A stretch of DNA of 64,000 nucleotides from Streptomyces pluripotens (GCF_000802245.2 NZ_CP021080.1:1922001-1986000); one strand, 5' to 3'; positions 27,259 through 36,239 are shown, numbered from the stretch's first letter. Program-made: numbers and translations. The notes: generated by a model not told the origin, from the sequence alone.

Positions 27259-27651
27259 TCAGCCCTCGTGGTAGAACCCCACGTTGACACTGCGGGGCGC
27301 GGTGCGGTCCTGGACAATGATCTCACCGGTCCCGCCCTGCGGCAGCAGCACGGTCGCACCGTAGGCGACACGCTGCGCGTACTCCCCCACGATCAAACGC
27401 ACTTCGGACGCCGGGTCGGCCTGGGAGCCGTGCAGCCAGGTCAACTGCCAGCCCCCGTCGGGACCGCACAGGAACTCCAGGTGGACACGCGAGACGAAGA
27501 GCCAGTCCTCCGGGGTCACCAGCCGGCACACCGACGCGTCACGGCCGACCCGGAGCACGGCGCCCGGCTCGCTGGGCGCTTCGGCCATCGACATCCCGGC
27601 CGTGGTCCCCGAATCGGCCCCCGAGACGGTGGCCATGGTCAGTTCGAGCAC
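27259..27651 (-). CDS. FHA-like domain protein
   Basis: 130 residues. The segment AVLRVGRDASVCRLVTPEDW followed by VSRVHLEFLC is the FHA core (GR ... S-R-x-H), which normally binds phosphothreonine. The C-terminal part (GATVLLPQGGTGEIIV) is consistent with the last strands. GTG 27651 follows a GGGGGAAC ribosome site. No kinase gene is near, so its partner is unknown. Confidence 0.78.
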   Translation of the reverse strand: MLELTMATVSGADSGTTAGMSMAEAPSEPGAVLRVGRDASVCRLVTPEDWLFVSRVHLEFLCGPDGGWQLTWLHGSQADPASEVRLIVGEYAQRVAYGATVLLPQGGTGEIIVQDRTAPRSVNVGFYHEG

Positions 27652-27797
27652 GCCTGGTTCCCCCTGAAGCAGTAAAGCGGCTGCAGCGGGTGGAGCAGGT
27701 GCTGCAGCGTTCGAAGGTTCTGGTGCGGTGGCCGGAGCGGCATACCGCCGCCGAATGATAAAACGCCCGACCGGGCCGCGTCCGGCACAATGGGCTC

Positions 27798-28250
27798 ATG
27801 ACCGAGCGAAAGCCACCGGGCGTCCCGTTCGAGTCCTGGGTCGACCAGCAGATCCGCGATGCGCAGGCCCGCGGTGAGTTCGAGCGGCTGCCGGGGACGG
27901 GCGAGCCGCTGCCCGCCGACCTCGAGGCAACCTATGACGAACTGTGGTGGGTGAAGCGGAAGATGGCGCGCGAGGGGCTGGCCGTGCTGCCACCCGCCCT
28001 CGCCCTGCGCAAAGAGGCCGAAGACGCGCTCGGGGCGGCGTACGCGGCGCCCTCGGAGAGGGTCGTCCGGAAGCTCATCGAGGACGTCAACGTCAAGATC
28101 CGCGACATGATGTTCAAGCCGCCGCCCGGCCCGCCCCTGGGCAAGAAGCCGTACAACGTCGAGGAGGTCGTACGTGAGTGGCGGCAGCGCAGGGCCACCG
28201 CCGGGGGAGGTCCCACGGCACGCGGGGACACACCGGGGCCGGCGGTCTAG
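27798..28250 (+). CDS. DUF1992 (DnaJ-homologue subfamily C 28-type) protein
   Basis: 150 residues. The N-terminal 70 residues carry the DUF1992 pattern: SWVDQQIRDAQARGEFERLPGTGEPL, then a conserved WWVKRKMAREGL. Function is unknown; the domain is shared with eukaryotic DNAJC28 but no J domain is present here. The start is ATG 27798. It is divergent from the FHA gene across about 150 bp. Confidence 0.88.
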   Translation: MTERKPPGVPFESWVDQQIRDAQARGEFERLPGTGEPLPADLEATYDELWWVKRKMAREGLAVLPPALALRKEAEDALGAAYAAPSERVVRKLIEDVNVKIRDMMFKPPPGPPLGKKPYNVEEVVREWRQRRATAGGGPTARGDTPGPAV

Positions 28251-28453
28251 GGGCGGCCGGCTGCCGGTGGTCGCGCCGACCGGCCACAGCTGACCGGTAC
28301 CGGGGCCGGGACCGTGTGTCGGGCGGGGCGCGGCGGCGCGCGACTCCTCGACGCGGGCGTAGAGGCGACCCGTAGGGTTCACGACAGGCAGTGTCCTGGA
28401 CTCCTCCGGCTCGTGTTTATGCAGTTGCGGACGGCGCACGGCAGCGCCCGATC

Positions 28454-29032
28454 ATGACCGGCATGACGTGGATGATCACCCCGGAGCCGTACGACTCGCC
28501 TGCCGCCGCCGCGCTGTGGCGGGCGTACTACACGGAAGTCAGCGACCGCTGGTACGTGCTGCACGAGGGGCACCGCACCGACCCCGACGAGCTGGAGCGG
28601 GAGATCGCGGCCGAGACGGGTGCTGAACTCGCGCCACCGACGGGTCAGTTGCTCGTCGGATGGTACGCGGGTGAGCCGGCCGGGTCAGCGGGGGTACGGC
28701 TCCTGGACCCGGACACGGCCGAACTCACCCGGGTCTTCGTGAGGGAGCGGATGCGCGGCAGCGGCGGGGCGGCGCTCCTCGTGGTGGCCGCGGAGGAGGC
28801 CGCCCGTGCTCTCGGCGCCCGGCGGATCGTCCTCGACACCCGCTCCGATCTGGTGGCGGCCCGCGCCCTGTACGCCCGCCTCGGCTACACCGAGACCGCA
28901 CCGCACAATGACTCCCCGTACGCCGAACACTGGTTCTGCAAGGAGCTGATGGCGGACCAGGTCGTCAGCCAGCCTCCTTCATCGGACCGTCGTGCGGCCG
29001 CTCACGCTCGGCTCCGCACAACTCGCCGGTGA
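28454..29032 (+). CDS. GNAT family N-acetyltransferase
   Basis: 192-residue acetyltransferase. The acetyl-CoA loop is RERMRGSGGAALLVVAAEEAA (R-x-x-G-x-G/A), and a C-terminal block RALYARLGYTET is typical of the fold. The substrate is unknown. The last 23 residues (VVSQPPSSDRRAAAHARLRT) read antiparallel to the 3' end of the convergent MFS gene, so the tail may be recent or non-functional; the conserved domain ends at FCKEL. Confidence 0.85.
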   Translation: MTGMTWMITPEPYDSPAAAALWRAYYTEVSDRWYVLHEGHRTDPDELEREIAAETGAELAPPTGQLLVGWYAGEPAGSAGVRLLDPDTAELTRVFVRERMRGSGGAALLVVAAEEAARALGARRIVLDTRSDLVAARALYARLGYTETAPHNDSPYAEHWFCKELMADQVVSQPPSSDRRAAAHARLRTTRR

Positions 29033-31004
29033 GCTCCTTCACCAGCTGCGTCAGGTCGGTGGAGCGTCCCGGCTGCCACCAGTCGCCGAGCAGGTCGGCC
29101 AGGGACTCCTCGCGGGCCTTTGCAAGCCGTTCGGCAGCGTCACGGCCGGAGTCGGTCAGGAACAGCTCCAGGCCCCGGCGTTCGGCCAGGCGCCGCTCCT
29201 CGACCTGACGGACCGCGGCCAGGACCGTCTGGAGCGGGACGGGGCCGCGTTCGGCGAGCACGGCCGGCTCTACAGAGCCGTACCTGCGGACGCGCAGCAG
29301 CAGCCAGCTGGCCGCCGGCAGCAGGTCGTAGCCGGCCCGCTCGGTGATCTGCCGGTAGACCTCGTGGCGGCCCTCGCGGGTGCCGAAGACGGACAGCGCG
29401 CGGTACACCTCGTCGTAGGAGGAACGCTCGACCGGGTTGGGCGGGATGGTCTCGGAGCCCTCGGGCGCGGTGACCGAGCCGCGCAGGGGGTCCTCCTTGA
29501 GGAACCAGGCCAGTACGAAGCCCAGCGCGGCGACGGGCGCCGCGTATAGGAAGACGTCGGTGATGGCGGAGGCGTACGCCTGCAGGGCCGCCGGGCGCAG
29601 CGCGGACGGCAGGGCGGCGATGCCCCGGGGATCGGACTTGAGGGCGTCGACGGTGGCGCCGGGCGGCAGCCGCACCCCGCGGAGGGCCTCGGCGAGCTTG
29701 TCGCCGAGGCGGCTGGCGAAGACGGTGCCGAAGATCGCGACGCCGAACGCGGCACCGATGGAGCGGAAGAAGGTCGCACCGGAGGTGGCGACGCCCAGGT
29801 CCTCGTAGGAGACCGCGTTCTGCACGATGAGCACGAGCACCTGGAGGACCAGGCCGAGACCGGCACCGAAGACGAAGAAGTAGATGCTCATCTCGGCCGT
29901 CGAACTGTGCTCGTCCAGTTGGTGCAGCAGGAGTAGGCCGATCGTGGTGACGGCCGTTCCGGCCAGGGGGAACACCTTCCAGCGGCCGGTGCGGCTGACG
30001 ATCTGCCCGGACCCTGTGGAGGACAGCAGCAGCCCGAACACCATCGGCAGCATGTAGACGCCGGACAGGGTCGGGGAGACGCCGTGCACGACCTGGAGGA
30101 AGGTCGGCAGGTAGGTCATCGCGCCGAACATGGCGAAGCCGACGATGAAGCTGATCACGGCGGAGAGCGTGAAGGTCCGGATGCGGAACAGCTTGAGCGG
30201 CAGCACCGGTTCGGCGGCCCGGCGCTCCACGGCGACGAACGCCACGACGAGCAGGACGCCCAGCACGATGAGCCCGATGATCCGTGCCGAGCCCCAGGCC
30301 CAGGTCGTACCGCCGAGCGAGGCGACCAGGACCAGGCAGGTGGCGACCGAGGCGATCAGGAAGGTGCCGAGGTAGTCGATGGCGTGGCGGGCGGCACGGC
30401 GCGGGATGTGCAGGGCGGTGGCGATGACGGCGAGGGCGACGACGCCGACGGGCAGGTTGATGTAGAACACCCAGCGCCAGCTGAGGTGTTCGGTGAACAC
30501 CCCGCCGAGCAACGGCCCCAACACACTGGTGGCGCCGAACACGGCGCCGAACAGGCCTTGGTAACGCCCGCGTTCGCGCGGCGGGACGATGTCGCCGACG
30601 ATCGCCATGGACAGCACTATCAGCCCGCCGCCACCGAGGCCCTGCACCGCGCGGAAGGCGATGAGCTCGGGCATGTTCTGTGCCATGCCGCACAGCGCCG
30701 AGCCGATGAGGAAGATGACGATCGCGGTCTGGAACAGCTTCTTGCGCCCGTATTGGTCGCCGAGCTTGCCCCACAGCGGAGTGGCGGCGGTCGACGCCAG
30801 CAGATAGGCGGTGACCACCCAGGACAGGTGCTCCAGACCGCCGAGGTCACTGACGATGGTGGGCAGCGCGGTCGACACGATGGTCTGGTCGAGCGCGGCG
30901 AGCAGCAGCCCGAGAAGCAGGGCGCCGATCGGGACGAACACGTTGCCCGGGACGTGTTCGCCGCCGCTCACGTCCTCCGTCGTGCCGTGCGTGTCCAGGG
31001 CCAT
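28965..31004 (-). CDS. DHA2-family MFS drug exporter with C-terminal winged-helix domain
   Basis: 679 residues. Fourteen membrane segments occupy residues 20-520, with MFS motif A GKLGDQYGRKKL and motif C GPLLGGVFTEHLSWRWVFYINLP, so it is an EmrB/QacA-type proton-coupled multidrug exporter. After the last helix a soluble region of about 150 residues (SSYDEVYRALSVFG to ELCG) resembles a MarR/PadR-like winged helix (LLPAASWLLLRVRRYGSVEP, then VRQVEERRLAERR). ATG 31004 has GGGAGG upstream. It overlaps the GNAT gene by 68 bp tail to tail. Confidence 0.88.
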   Translation of the reverse strand: MALDTHGTTEDVSGGEHVPGNVFVPIGALLLGLLLAALDQTIVSTALPTIVSDLGGLEHLSWVVTAYLLASTAATPLWGKLGDQYGRKKLFQTAIVIFLIGSALCGMAQNMPELIAFRAVQGLGGGGLIVLSMAIVGDIVPPRERGRYQGLFGAVFGATSVLGPLLGGVFTEHLSWRWVFYINLPVGVVALAVIATALHIPRRAARHAIDYLGTFLIASVATCLVLVASLGGTTWAWGSARIIGLIVLGVLLVVAFVAVERRAAEPVLPLKLFRIRTFTLSAVISFIVGFAMFGAMTYLPTFLQVVHGVSPTLSGVYMLPMVFGLLLSSTGSGQIVSRTGRWKVFPLAGTAVTTIGLLLLHQLDEHSSTAEMSIYFFVFGAGLGLVLQVLVLIVQNAVSYEDLGVATSGATFFRSIGAAFGVAIFGTVFASRLGDKLAEALRGVRLPPGATVDALKSDPRGIAALPSALRPAALQAYASAITDVFLYAAPVAALGFVLAWFLKEDPLRGSVTAPEGSETIPPNPVERSSYDEVYRALSVFGTREGRHEVYRQITERAGYDLLPAASWLLLRVRRYGSVEPAVLAERGPVPLQTVLAAVRQVEERRLAERRGLELFLTDSGRDAAERLAKAREESLADLLGDWWQPGRSTDLTQLVKELTGELCGAERERPHDGPMKEAG

Positions 31005-31170
31005 GGAGACCTCCCGGGTCGGCTGGGATGCATCCCTTCCATCCTGGGTGGTGTTGTGGTGCACGGCCTCTTGAACCGTCCCAGGCCGGGCCCGGAGCAC
31101 ACCGCGCCCACAGCCGGCTGCGGCACGTCGGCGAACCGTCCCGGGCCAGGCTCGGGACGGCTGCGGCGCG

Positions 31171-31839
31171 TCAGCCGATGTGCAGCCGGATGGTCCCGTC
31201 GGTCGTAGCCCGGACACGGACTTGGGTGAGGTCACGCACGGTCACGTCGGGTCCGTGGGTGCAGGCGCGCGGCCCGACGCCCACGACGCGCATCCCCGCG
31301 GCACGCCCCGCCTCGATGCCGGCGCCGGAGTCCTCGAAGACGACGCAGTCGGCCGGATCGACACCCAGGTCCGCGGCGCCCTTGAGGAAGCCTTCGGGGT
31401 CGGGCTTGCTGGCGCCCACCGACTCGGCGGTGACACGGACGCCGGGCAGGGCAAGCCCGGCGGCGGCCATTCGGGCCGTGGACAGGGCGATGTCCGCGGA
31501 CGTCACCAGGGCGTGCGGGAGACCGCGCAGGGAGGCGAGGAAGGCACTCGCGCCGGGGATCTCGACCACGCCGTCGGTGTCGGCAGTCTCCTCGGCGAGC
31601 ATGCGGGTGTTGTCCGCGAGGTTCTGCTGCACCGGGCGATCGGGCAGGAGCACGGCCATGGAGGCGTGTCCCTGCCGGCCGTGGACGACCTTCATCACCT
31701 CGTCGCCGTCCAAGCCGTGCCGCTCGGCCCAGTTGCGCCAGATGCGCTCCACCACGGCGTTCGAGTTGACGAGGGTGCCGTCCATGTCGAGCAGGAGGGC
31801 GCGGGCGGTGAGGACGGTGGACGCGGCGGTGGCCGTCAT
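31171..31839 (-). CDS. HAD-family phosphatase (beta-phosphoglucomutase/DOG phosphatase type)
   Basis: 222-residue HAD hydrolase. Motif I is LLLDMDGTLVNSN with nucleophile Asp, motif II LVTSAD, motif III Lys in ASKPDPEGF, and motif IV VFEDSGAGIEAGRAAG. The cap insertion after motif I is of the type in sugar-phosphate phosphatases and beta-phosphoglucomutases. ATG 31839 follows GGAG. The specific substrate cannot be read from sequence. Confidence 0.9.
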   Translation of the reverse strand: MTATAASTVLTARALLLDMDGTLVNSNAVVERIWRNWAERHGLDGDEVMKVVHGRQGHASMAVLLPDRPVQQNLADNTRMLAEETADTDGVVEIPGASAFLASLRGLPHALVTSADIALSTARMAAAGLALPGVRVTAESVGASKPDPEGFLKGAADLGVDPADCVVFEDSGAGIEAGRAAGMRVVGVGPRACTHGPDVTVRDLTQVRVRATTDGTIRLHIG

Positions 31840-32210
31840 CGGCAGCTCCAAGGGGCGGGTGAGGGGACGTACGGGCGGTCCCCGCAGGCCCCCCGAGGTT
31901 CCGGAGGGACAAGGCGGCCCCACCCGCCGGTCAGGGAAAACGGGCGGGAGCCACTTTGTTTCCCTACGGTACAAAATCCGGACCGGGTTCCGCCAGCTCA
32001 GCCATAAGGCTCAGCCGTAGGACTCAGATGTAGACCCTCCCATAGCGCTCACGCACGGCTCACCTGCAGCAGGGCTCATGAAAGGGCTGGGGGCTCACCT
32101 GACACGGGTCACGCAGGACCCACCTGGCGCAGGCAGGACCCACCTGGCGCAGGGCTCACGCACAACTCACCCGGCACGGTGACGCGTGCAGGACTCACCC
32201 GCCACCCGAC
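31840..32210. other. Gene-free spacer with short repeats
   Basis: 371 bases between the HAD and TMEM165-type genes. The second half is made of degenerate short repeats such as ggctca, gctcacc and acctggcgcagg, including the perfect 20-bp tandem duplication listed separately. No coding potential was recognised. Confidence 0.55.
32113..32152. repeat. Perfect 20-bp tandem duplication
   Basis: gcaggacccacctggcgcag occurs twice in direct tandem (32113-32132 and 32133-32152), within a run of degenerate related motifs between the HAD and TMEM165 genes. Confidence 0.9.
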
Positions 32211-32792
32211 TCAGCCCGCCACGGCCTCCCACAGGCTCCACACCCCGAGCACCGACATCAGCAGCGCGGCCACCTGCGTAATCAGCCGAAGCGGGACCCG
32301 GTTCATCAGAGCCTTCCCACCGGCGATGCCGAGTCCGGCGACGGCCCACAGAGCGAGCACCGCGCCGAGGCCGACGGAGAGCGGGGCGTCGTAGCGGGCG
32401 GCGAGGTTCGCGGTCATGATCTGCGTGAGATCGCCGAATTCGGCCACCAGGATGAGCGTGAAGCCCGTCCCCGCAACTCTCCAGAAGGTCTGACCCTCGG
32501 GCTTCTCGACCCCCTCCTCGTCCCCGCCCTTCTGCCACAGCATCATCGCGGCACCGCCGAGGAAGAGGACACCGGTCAAGGCGTACACGATCCGCTGCGG
32601 CAGCAGCGTCAGCACACTCCCGGCCGCGACGGCGAGCACGACATGCAGCAGGAAGGCGGCCGCGACGCCCGTGAAGACGTATGAGGCGCGGTAGCGGGCG
32701 CCGAGGACGAGGCCGGCGAGCGCGGTCTTGTCCGGCAACTCGGCGAGGAAGACGACGCCGAAGACGAGCGCCGCCACGGTGATGCTGATCAA
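32211..32792 (-). CDS. TMEM165/GDT1 (UPF0016) family cation transporter
   Basis: 193-residue membrane protein with six hydrophobic segments. Each half carries the family signature E-x-G-D-K/R-T/S type motif: AELPDKTALA near 17-26 and AEFGDLTQIM near 122. Homologues transport Mn2+ or Ca2+ out of the cytoplasm. The start is TTG 32792 with GAGG just upstream; GTG six codons later is possible. Many bacterial relatives are controlled by a Mn2+ riboswitch, but I could not recognise one here. Confidence 0.88.
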   Translation of the reverse strand: MISITVAALVFGVVFLAELPDKTALAGLVLGARYRASYVFTGVAAAFLLHVVLAVAAGSVLTLLPQRIVYALTGVLFLGGAAMMLWQKGGDEEGVEKPEGQTFWRVAGTGFTLILVAEFGDLTQIMTANLAARYDAPLSVGLGAVLALWAVAGLGIAGGKALMNRVPLRLITQVAALLMSVLGVWSLWEAVAG

Positions 32793-33298
32793 GGTTCCTC
32801 AATCGGTCGGGGCTGCCCCGCCGAGAGTGCGGTACGTCACACAAGAACACCTCGGCACGGCAGCGCACGCTGCGCCCGCGCCGGTGGGCACGGGCGTGCA
32901 CTGCTTGCCGAAGGTCTCGCTGGGCGGCCCATGAGATCCGCCTCCGGGCGCCGGCCCAGCCTGGCTGAGCAGTATGTCGACGATCCGGCGAAGAGCTACT
33001 CCCCTTCTGCGCCGTCCAGGGTACGGGATGGCGGACTTCCGCCCGGATCACCATGAGCGGCACCCGGCTGACCGACGGCGGCGCCGGCAGCACCGCGATA
33101 GGGCCCTCTGCGAAGCAGGACGGCACGAACGTCGCACACGGCACGCGCCGTGCGACCGTCAGCCGCACCGGGCACCACTCGCGCCACGGCACCCCGGCGC
33201 ACCGGCGGCACGACGTGAACGATCAGTCGACGGCCCGCCCCGACAGGGCAGGACCCCGCGCCACCGCGAAACCCCGGACCCTGGGTGGCGCGTGAGCA
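32793..33298. other. Gene-free stretch upstream of the IS630 remnant
   Basis: 506 bases without a convincing gene. Frames are open on both strands because of GC content, but none carries a recognisable domain. The left part contains the TMEM165 promoter. It may include the degenerate left portion of the IS630 element, whose 5' coding region is missing. Confidence 0.4.
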
Positions 33299-33822
33299 CG
33301 GCTTGCCTTCGGCCGCCCGACCGGCATCCCGCGACTTACCACCGCACCTACGGGGTCCGCTACTTCCACGGCTGCTACTCGATCGGCGACGACACCCTGT
33401 GGGGCGTCAACCGCCGCAAGAAAGGTGCCGTGAACACCCTGGCCGCGCTGAAGACGATCCGTGCCGCCCGCCCCGACGGGGCCCCGATCTCCGTGATTCT
33501 GGACAACCTGTCCGCCCACAAAGGCGCCGACATCCGTCGCTGAGCGAAGAAGAACAAGGTCAGCCTGTGCTTCACCCCGACCTACGCGTCCTGGGCCAAC
33601 CCGATCGAGGCCCACTTCGGACCGCTGCGGCAGTTCACCGTCGCCAACTCCAACCACCGCAACCACACCGCCCAGACGCGGGCCCTCCACGCCTACCTGC
33701 GCTGGCGCAACGCCAACGTCCGCCACCCAGACGCCCTCACAGCTCAACGCCGTGAACGTGCCCGGATCCGCAGCGAGAAGGGCGTCCACTGGGGCGGCAG
33801 GCCCCTCCAGGCCGCAACCTGA
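33299..33822 (+). pseudogene. IS630-family transposase, 5'-truncated with internal stop
   Basis: The frame reads RTYGVRYFHGCYSIGDDTLWGV, then VILDNLSAHKGADIRR, a TGA at 33541-33543, then AKKNKVSLCFTPTYASWANP, IEAHFGPLRQF and further to the stop at 33820. The catalytic Asp of ILDN and Glu of PIEAHF are present, so this is the C-terminal half of an IS630 DDE transposase. The stop replaces the Trp codon normally found at IRRW (TGG to TGA), and the N-terminal DNA-binding part is absent. It is therefore broken twice. The element's right end is at 33845-33859. Confidence 0.85.
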
Positions 33823-33844
33823 CCCAGCCCGACGAAAACCCATG

Positions 33845-33859
33845 CGGTCAAAGCACTAG
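33845..33859. mobile_element. IS630 right end
   Basis: cggtcaaagcactag, 23 bp after the transposase stop. It matches the sequence cggtcagagcactag at 34703-34717 in 14 of 15 positions, in the same orientation. Ends in CTAG, the usual insertion context of this IS family. Confidence 0.55.
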
Positions 33860-34656
33860 CTTCGGCAGTGCATCATCGACATCAGCAGCCTGTGGGTCTC
33901 GTCGTCGGCGGCAACCACAAGCCCACGACCTGCCTCCCCAATCGGGGCACCGTCGATCCCGGTGACAACGCAGCCAGCAGCCCGGCACAAAGCGATGCCA
34001 GCCGCGAAATGCACGCTCCTGGAGAGGTCGCCGCCATCGGTGACATACGCAGCGCGCTTGCCGGCAGCCACCCAGGCCAGCGCCAGCGTCGTGGATACGA
34101 CGCGCGGCCGGAAACGTTCGATGAACCCAGGATGGGCCAGCAGTTCCACGGCCCGGAATCCCGGCGCACTCGGGAACGGCGGATCCAGGTTGACGTCCAC
34201 CAATCGGGTAGCGGGCGTGGGAGTCAGCAGTGCGTCGTCGGCCCCGTCATGCCGCACCCAGGCGGTCGCCGCGTCGGTGAAGAAGACCTCGCCGCTGAAC
34301 GGGTCGGCCACGGCCGCCGCCCCACCGCGCAACGCCACGTTGACGGCCACCAGCATGTTGCCGACGGCGTAGTTCAGCGTGCCGCACAGGGGATCCACCA
34401 ACCACTGGCGCACAGCGTCAGCAGCGCCCTGCTCCCCGCCTTCCTCGCCGAGCACCGCGTCATCGGGCCGTGCCGCACGGATGACGCCGAGGATCGTCTT
34501 CTCGGCCTCCACATCGGCGGCGGTGGCAAAGTCCCCGGCACCCTTGTCGATGCGGTTGAGCCGCTGGCCGTACATGTTGCGGACCACGTCCGCGCCAGCC
34601 CGCGCCCCGGCTATCGCGACTGCAGCATCGTCAGAGCTCGCGTATGAGTCGATCAC
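33856..34656 (-). CDS. Inositol monophosphatase-family protein with altered metal site
   Basis: 266 residues with the IMPase fold. The first metal-binding motif GEEGGE (Glu71-Glu72) is intact. The second, normally DPIDGTxN, reads DPLCGTLNY (88-95), so the second Asp is Cys91. The third-motif region is also atypical (DLSRSVHFAAGIAL). It may be a subfamily with different chemistry or a weak phosphatase. GTG 34656 is the start. The stop codon lies inside the IS630 end, so the last few residues (about MMHCRS) may derive from IS sequence. It lies between two IS ends in a transposon-scarred area. Confidence 0.82.
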   Translation of the reverse strand: MIDSYASSDDAAVAIAGARAGADVVRNMYGQRLNRIDKGAGDFATAADVEAEKTILGVIRAARPDDAVLGEEGGEQGAADAVRQWLVDPLCGTLNYAVGNMLVAVNVALRGGAAAVADPFSGEVFFTDAATAWVRHDGADDALLTPTPATRLVDVNLDPPFPSAPGFRAVELLAHPGFIERFRPRVVSTTLALAWVAAGKRAAYVTDGGDLSRSVHFAAGIALCRAAGCVVTGIDGAPIGEAGRGLVVAADDETHRLLMSMMHCRS

Positions 34657-34702
34657 GCCGTGCAGACTATCGAGGCGAAGCTACCGCCCCGGCGAACCTT
34701 CC

Positions 34703-34717
34703 CGGTCAGAGCACTAG
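34703..34717. mobile_element. Solo second copy of an IS630 end
   Basis: cggtcagagcactag, 46 bp upstream of the phosphatase-like gene, in direct orientation with the copy at 33845-33859. No transposase is attached to it here. Confidence 0.5.
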
Positions 34718-34788
34718 AAAATGCCTCTCAGGGCCGGTGGGATGTCCGGTCCGGTGGTGCGGCCACGCACCACCGGACCGATCCCGAG

Positions 34789-35523
34789 TCAGCCGGTGGC
34801 TGCCGTCTTCAGCTTCTCGACCTGCTTGGCCATCAGCAGCTGCGGAACCGCAGGCACCTTGGCGGCCTTGAAGTCGAAGCTCGTAAAGACGGCCATAGAC
34901 GAGCCGATGCGGATGTCGACCAGGCGTATCGTGAGGGCGTGGCCCTGGACGTCACCCGTCGCGTCCAGCGTGACGGCGTCGTCGCCCAGCGCGGGACCCG
35001 GCTGGACGGCGAGCCGCAACCGGGTGATGCTCCCGTCGTCCGGGCTCTTGCTCTTGTAGGTGGCGCAGGACTTCACAGCCGCCTTGAGCGCGGTCATGGC
35101 CTTCTCGGCGTCGCCCGCCGGGTAAGAGACGAGACGGCTGGAGATCATCGCTGATGCCTTGGCAGGCTGCGGATAGTCCTGGTCCACCGCTGCGGACGGC
35201 CTGATGGCCGCGTCGTTGGCCGCGATGTCGGCGATGGGCTGGCAGCTGGCAGGCATTGTGGTATCGGCCTTGCCGAACATGTCCTCACCCTTGTCGGGCT
35301 TGGATGCCTTGAAGCCGGCCGGTACCTCCGCACTGGTCAGCAGGGCCTGCTGCAGCGCAGCCTTGGTCAGCGTGTGGTCGACAGGTGACGGAGAAGCCGG
35401 CGCCGAGGCGGCGGGGGAGGCAGCAACACCGCCGGTCGCCGTGCCGCTGCTGGAGCAGCCCGAGACGGCCAGCGCCAGGCCGGCAACCAGCGCGGCACCG
35501 GCAAGACGGGTGGTACGGGACAT
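34789..35523 (-). CDS. Secreted lipoprotein (PknH-sensor-like domain)
   Basis: 244 residues. The lipobox VSGC with Cys23 marks a lipid-anchored protein. A Ser/Ala/Pro linker is followed by an extracellular domain (LTKAALQQALLTSAEVPAGFK; then CQPIADIAANDAA; then SCATY and ALTIRLVDIRIGSSMAVF). The domain is of the general type in PknH-like sensor proteins of actinobacteria, with paired Cys that could form a disulfide. Function unknown. It starts ATG 35523. Confidence 0.75.
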   Translation of the reverse strand: MSRTTRLAGAALVAGLALAVSGCSSSGTATGGVAASPAASAPASPSPVDHTLTKAALQQALLTSAEVPAGFKASKPDKGEDMFGKADTTMPASCQPIADIAANDAAIRPSAAVDQDYPQPAKASAMISSRLVSYPAGDAEKAMTALKAAVKSCATYKSKSPDDGSITRLRLAVQPGPALGDDAVTLDATGDVQGHALTIRLVDIRIGSSMAVFTSFDFKAAKVPAVPQLLMAKQVEKLKTAATG

Positions 35524-35842
35524 GAACCGTCCTTTGTTGTAGGTAATGAGGAGCGGTCAGATTAGTACGCCGTTCGGACGCCACCGGGAGGGGACCGGTC
35601 GGAACCGCACGGGCAGCCGTGGAAGTAGGTGCCCTGCCCGCAGGGCTGCGGCTACGTCGGCCAACCGGAGATCCGGCCGAGCATCCTTTACGGGCTATTC
35701 GCAGTTTCGACAACTCTCCCACCGGGGGGGAGACTCACTTTTCAGGTCTTCTTGGACGGGAATCCGCAACCAGCGCATGACGCCGACGCGCTCGCCGAAG
35801 GGTTGCTGGAACGATTTGGGGCGCTTGACGTCTCTCCCTTGA
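35524..35842. other. Gene-free stretch with promoter region
   Basis: 319 bases without a gene I can support. They contain the upstream region of the lipoprotein gene. A frame is open here but its translation has no recognisable similarity. Confidence 0.4.
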
Positions 35843-36190
35843 TCGTCGGATCCGCCGTTAGATTTACACTCCACCTCGCCGGTCATGGCACTCGTCGGCA
35901 CCACGCGCGTTGCTCGCGTCGACACCGCATCTCCCGCCGAGGTGTGGAAGCAGCATCGTTCCGAAACAGGGATCAGCCGCGCCGAGTACGACACCTCCAT
36001 GGACGGCGCAGCCCAGGCATCGGCGCTTTTGCCGGAAGCCCCCGAACGGCTGGAAGAACCCGTGCCGCTGGCCCACCTTCGGGCCGGTGGCACCTTCCAC
36101 CCGCCGCAGAGCTACCGCTACATCGCTGAAGACGCCCTCCGAGGCTTGGTCGCTGAGCATGCCATGGCTGACGTCCTACTCGATCAGCTC
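35843..36190 (+). pseudogene. 5'-truncated PUA/ASCH-fold regulator-like gene
   Basis: From ATG 35885 about 102 codons read SPVMALVGTTRVARVDTASP, PLAHLRAGGTFHPPQSYRYI and AEDALRGLVAEH. This resembles the C-terminal half of the COG4933-type proteins with an ASCH/PUA-like domain. The first half of that domain is missing: a TGA at 35840 closes the frame, although the few codons before the ATG still look homologous (STSPV). After about 36190 the frame runs on into unrelated sequence. I infer a decayed gene, although the remaining ATG frame could still be translated. Confidence 0.45.
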
Positions 36191-36239
36191 ACCAGAGCGA
36201 CTCCGACTGCCTCCGCTGCTTCCACAGCACGTGCGTCGG

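Noticed and set aside
32793..33000. Mn2+ (yybP-ykoY) riboswitch upstream of the TMEM165-type gene
   Set aside because: The conserved core sequences are not visible; only a short GC hairpin is present.
32167..33192. 341-codon minus-strand frame
   Set aside because: Overlaps the TMEM165-type gene in another frame, and the remainder has no recognisable domain.
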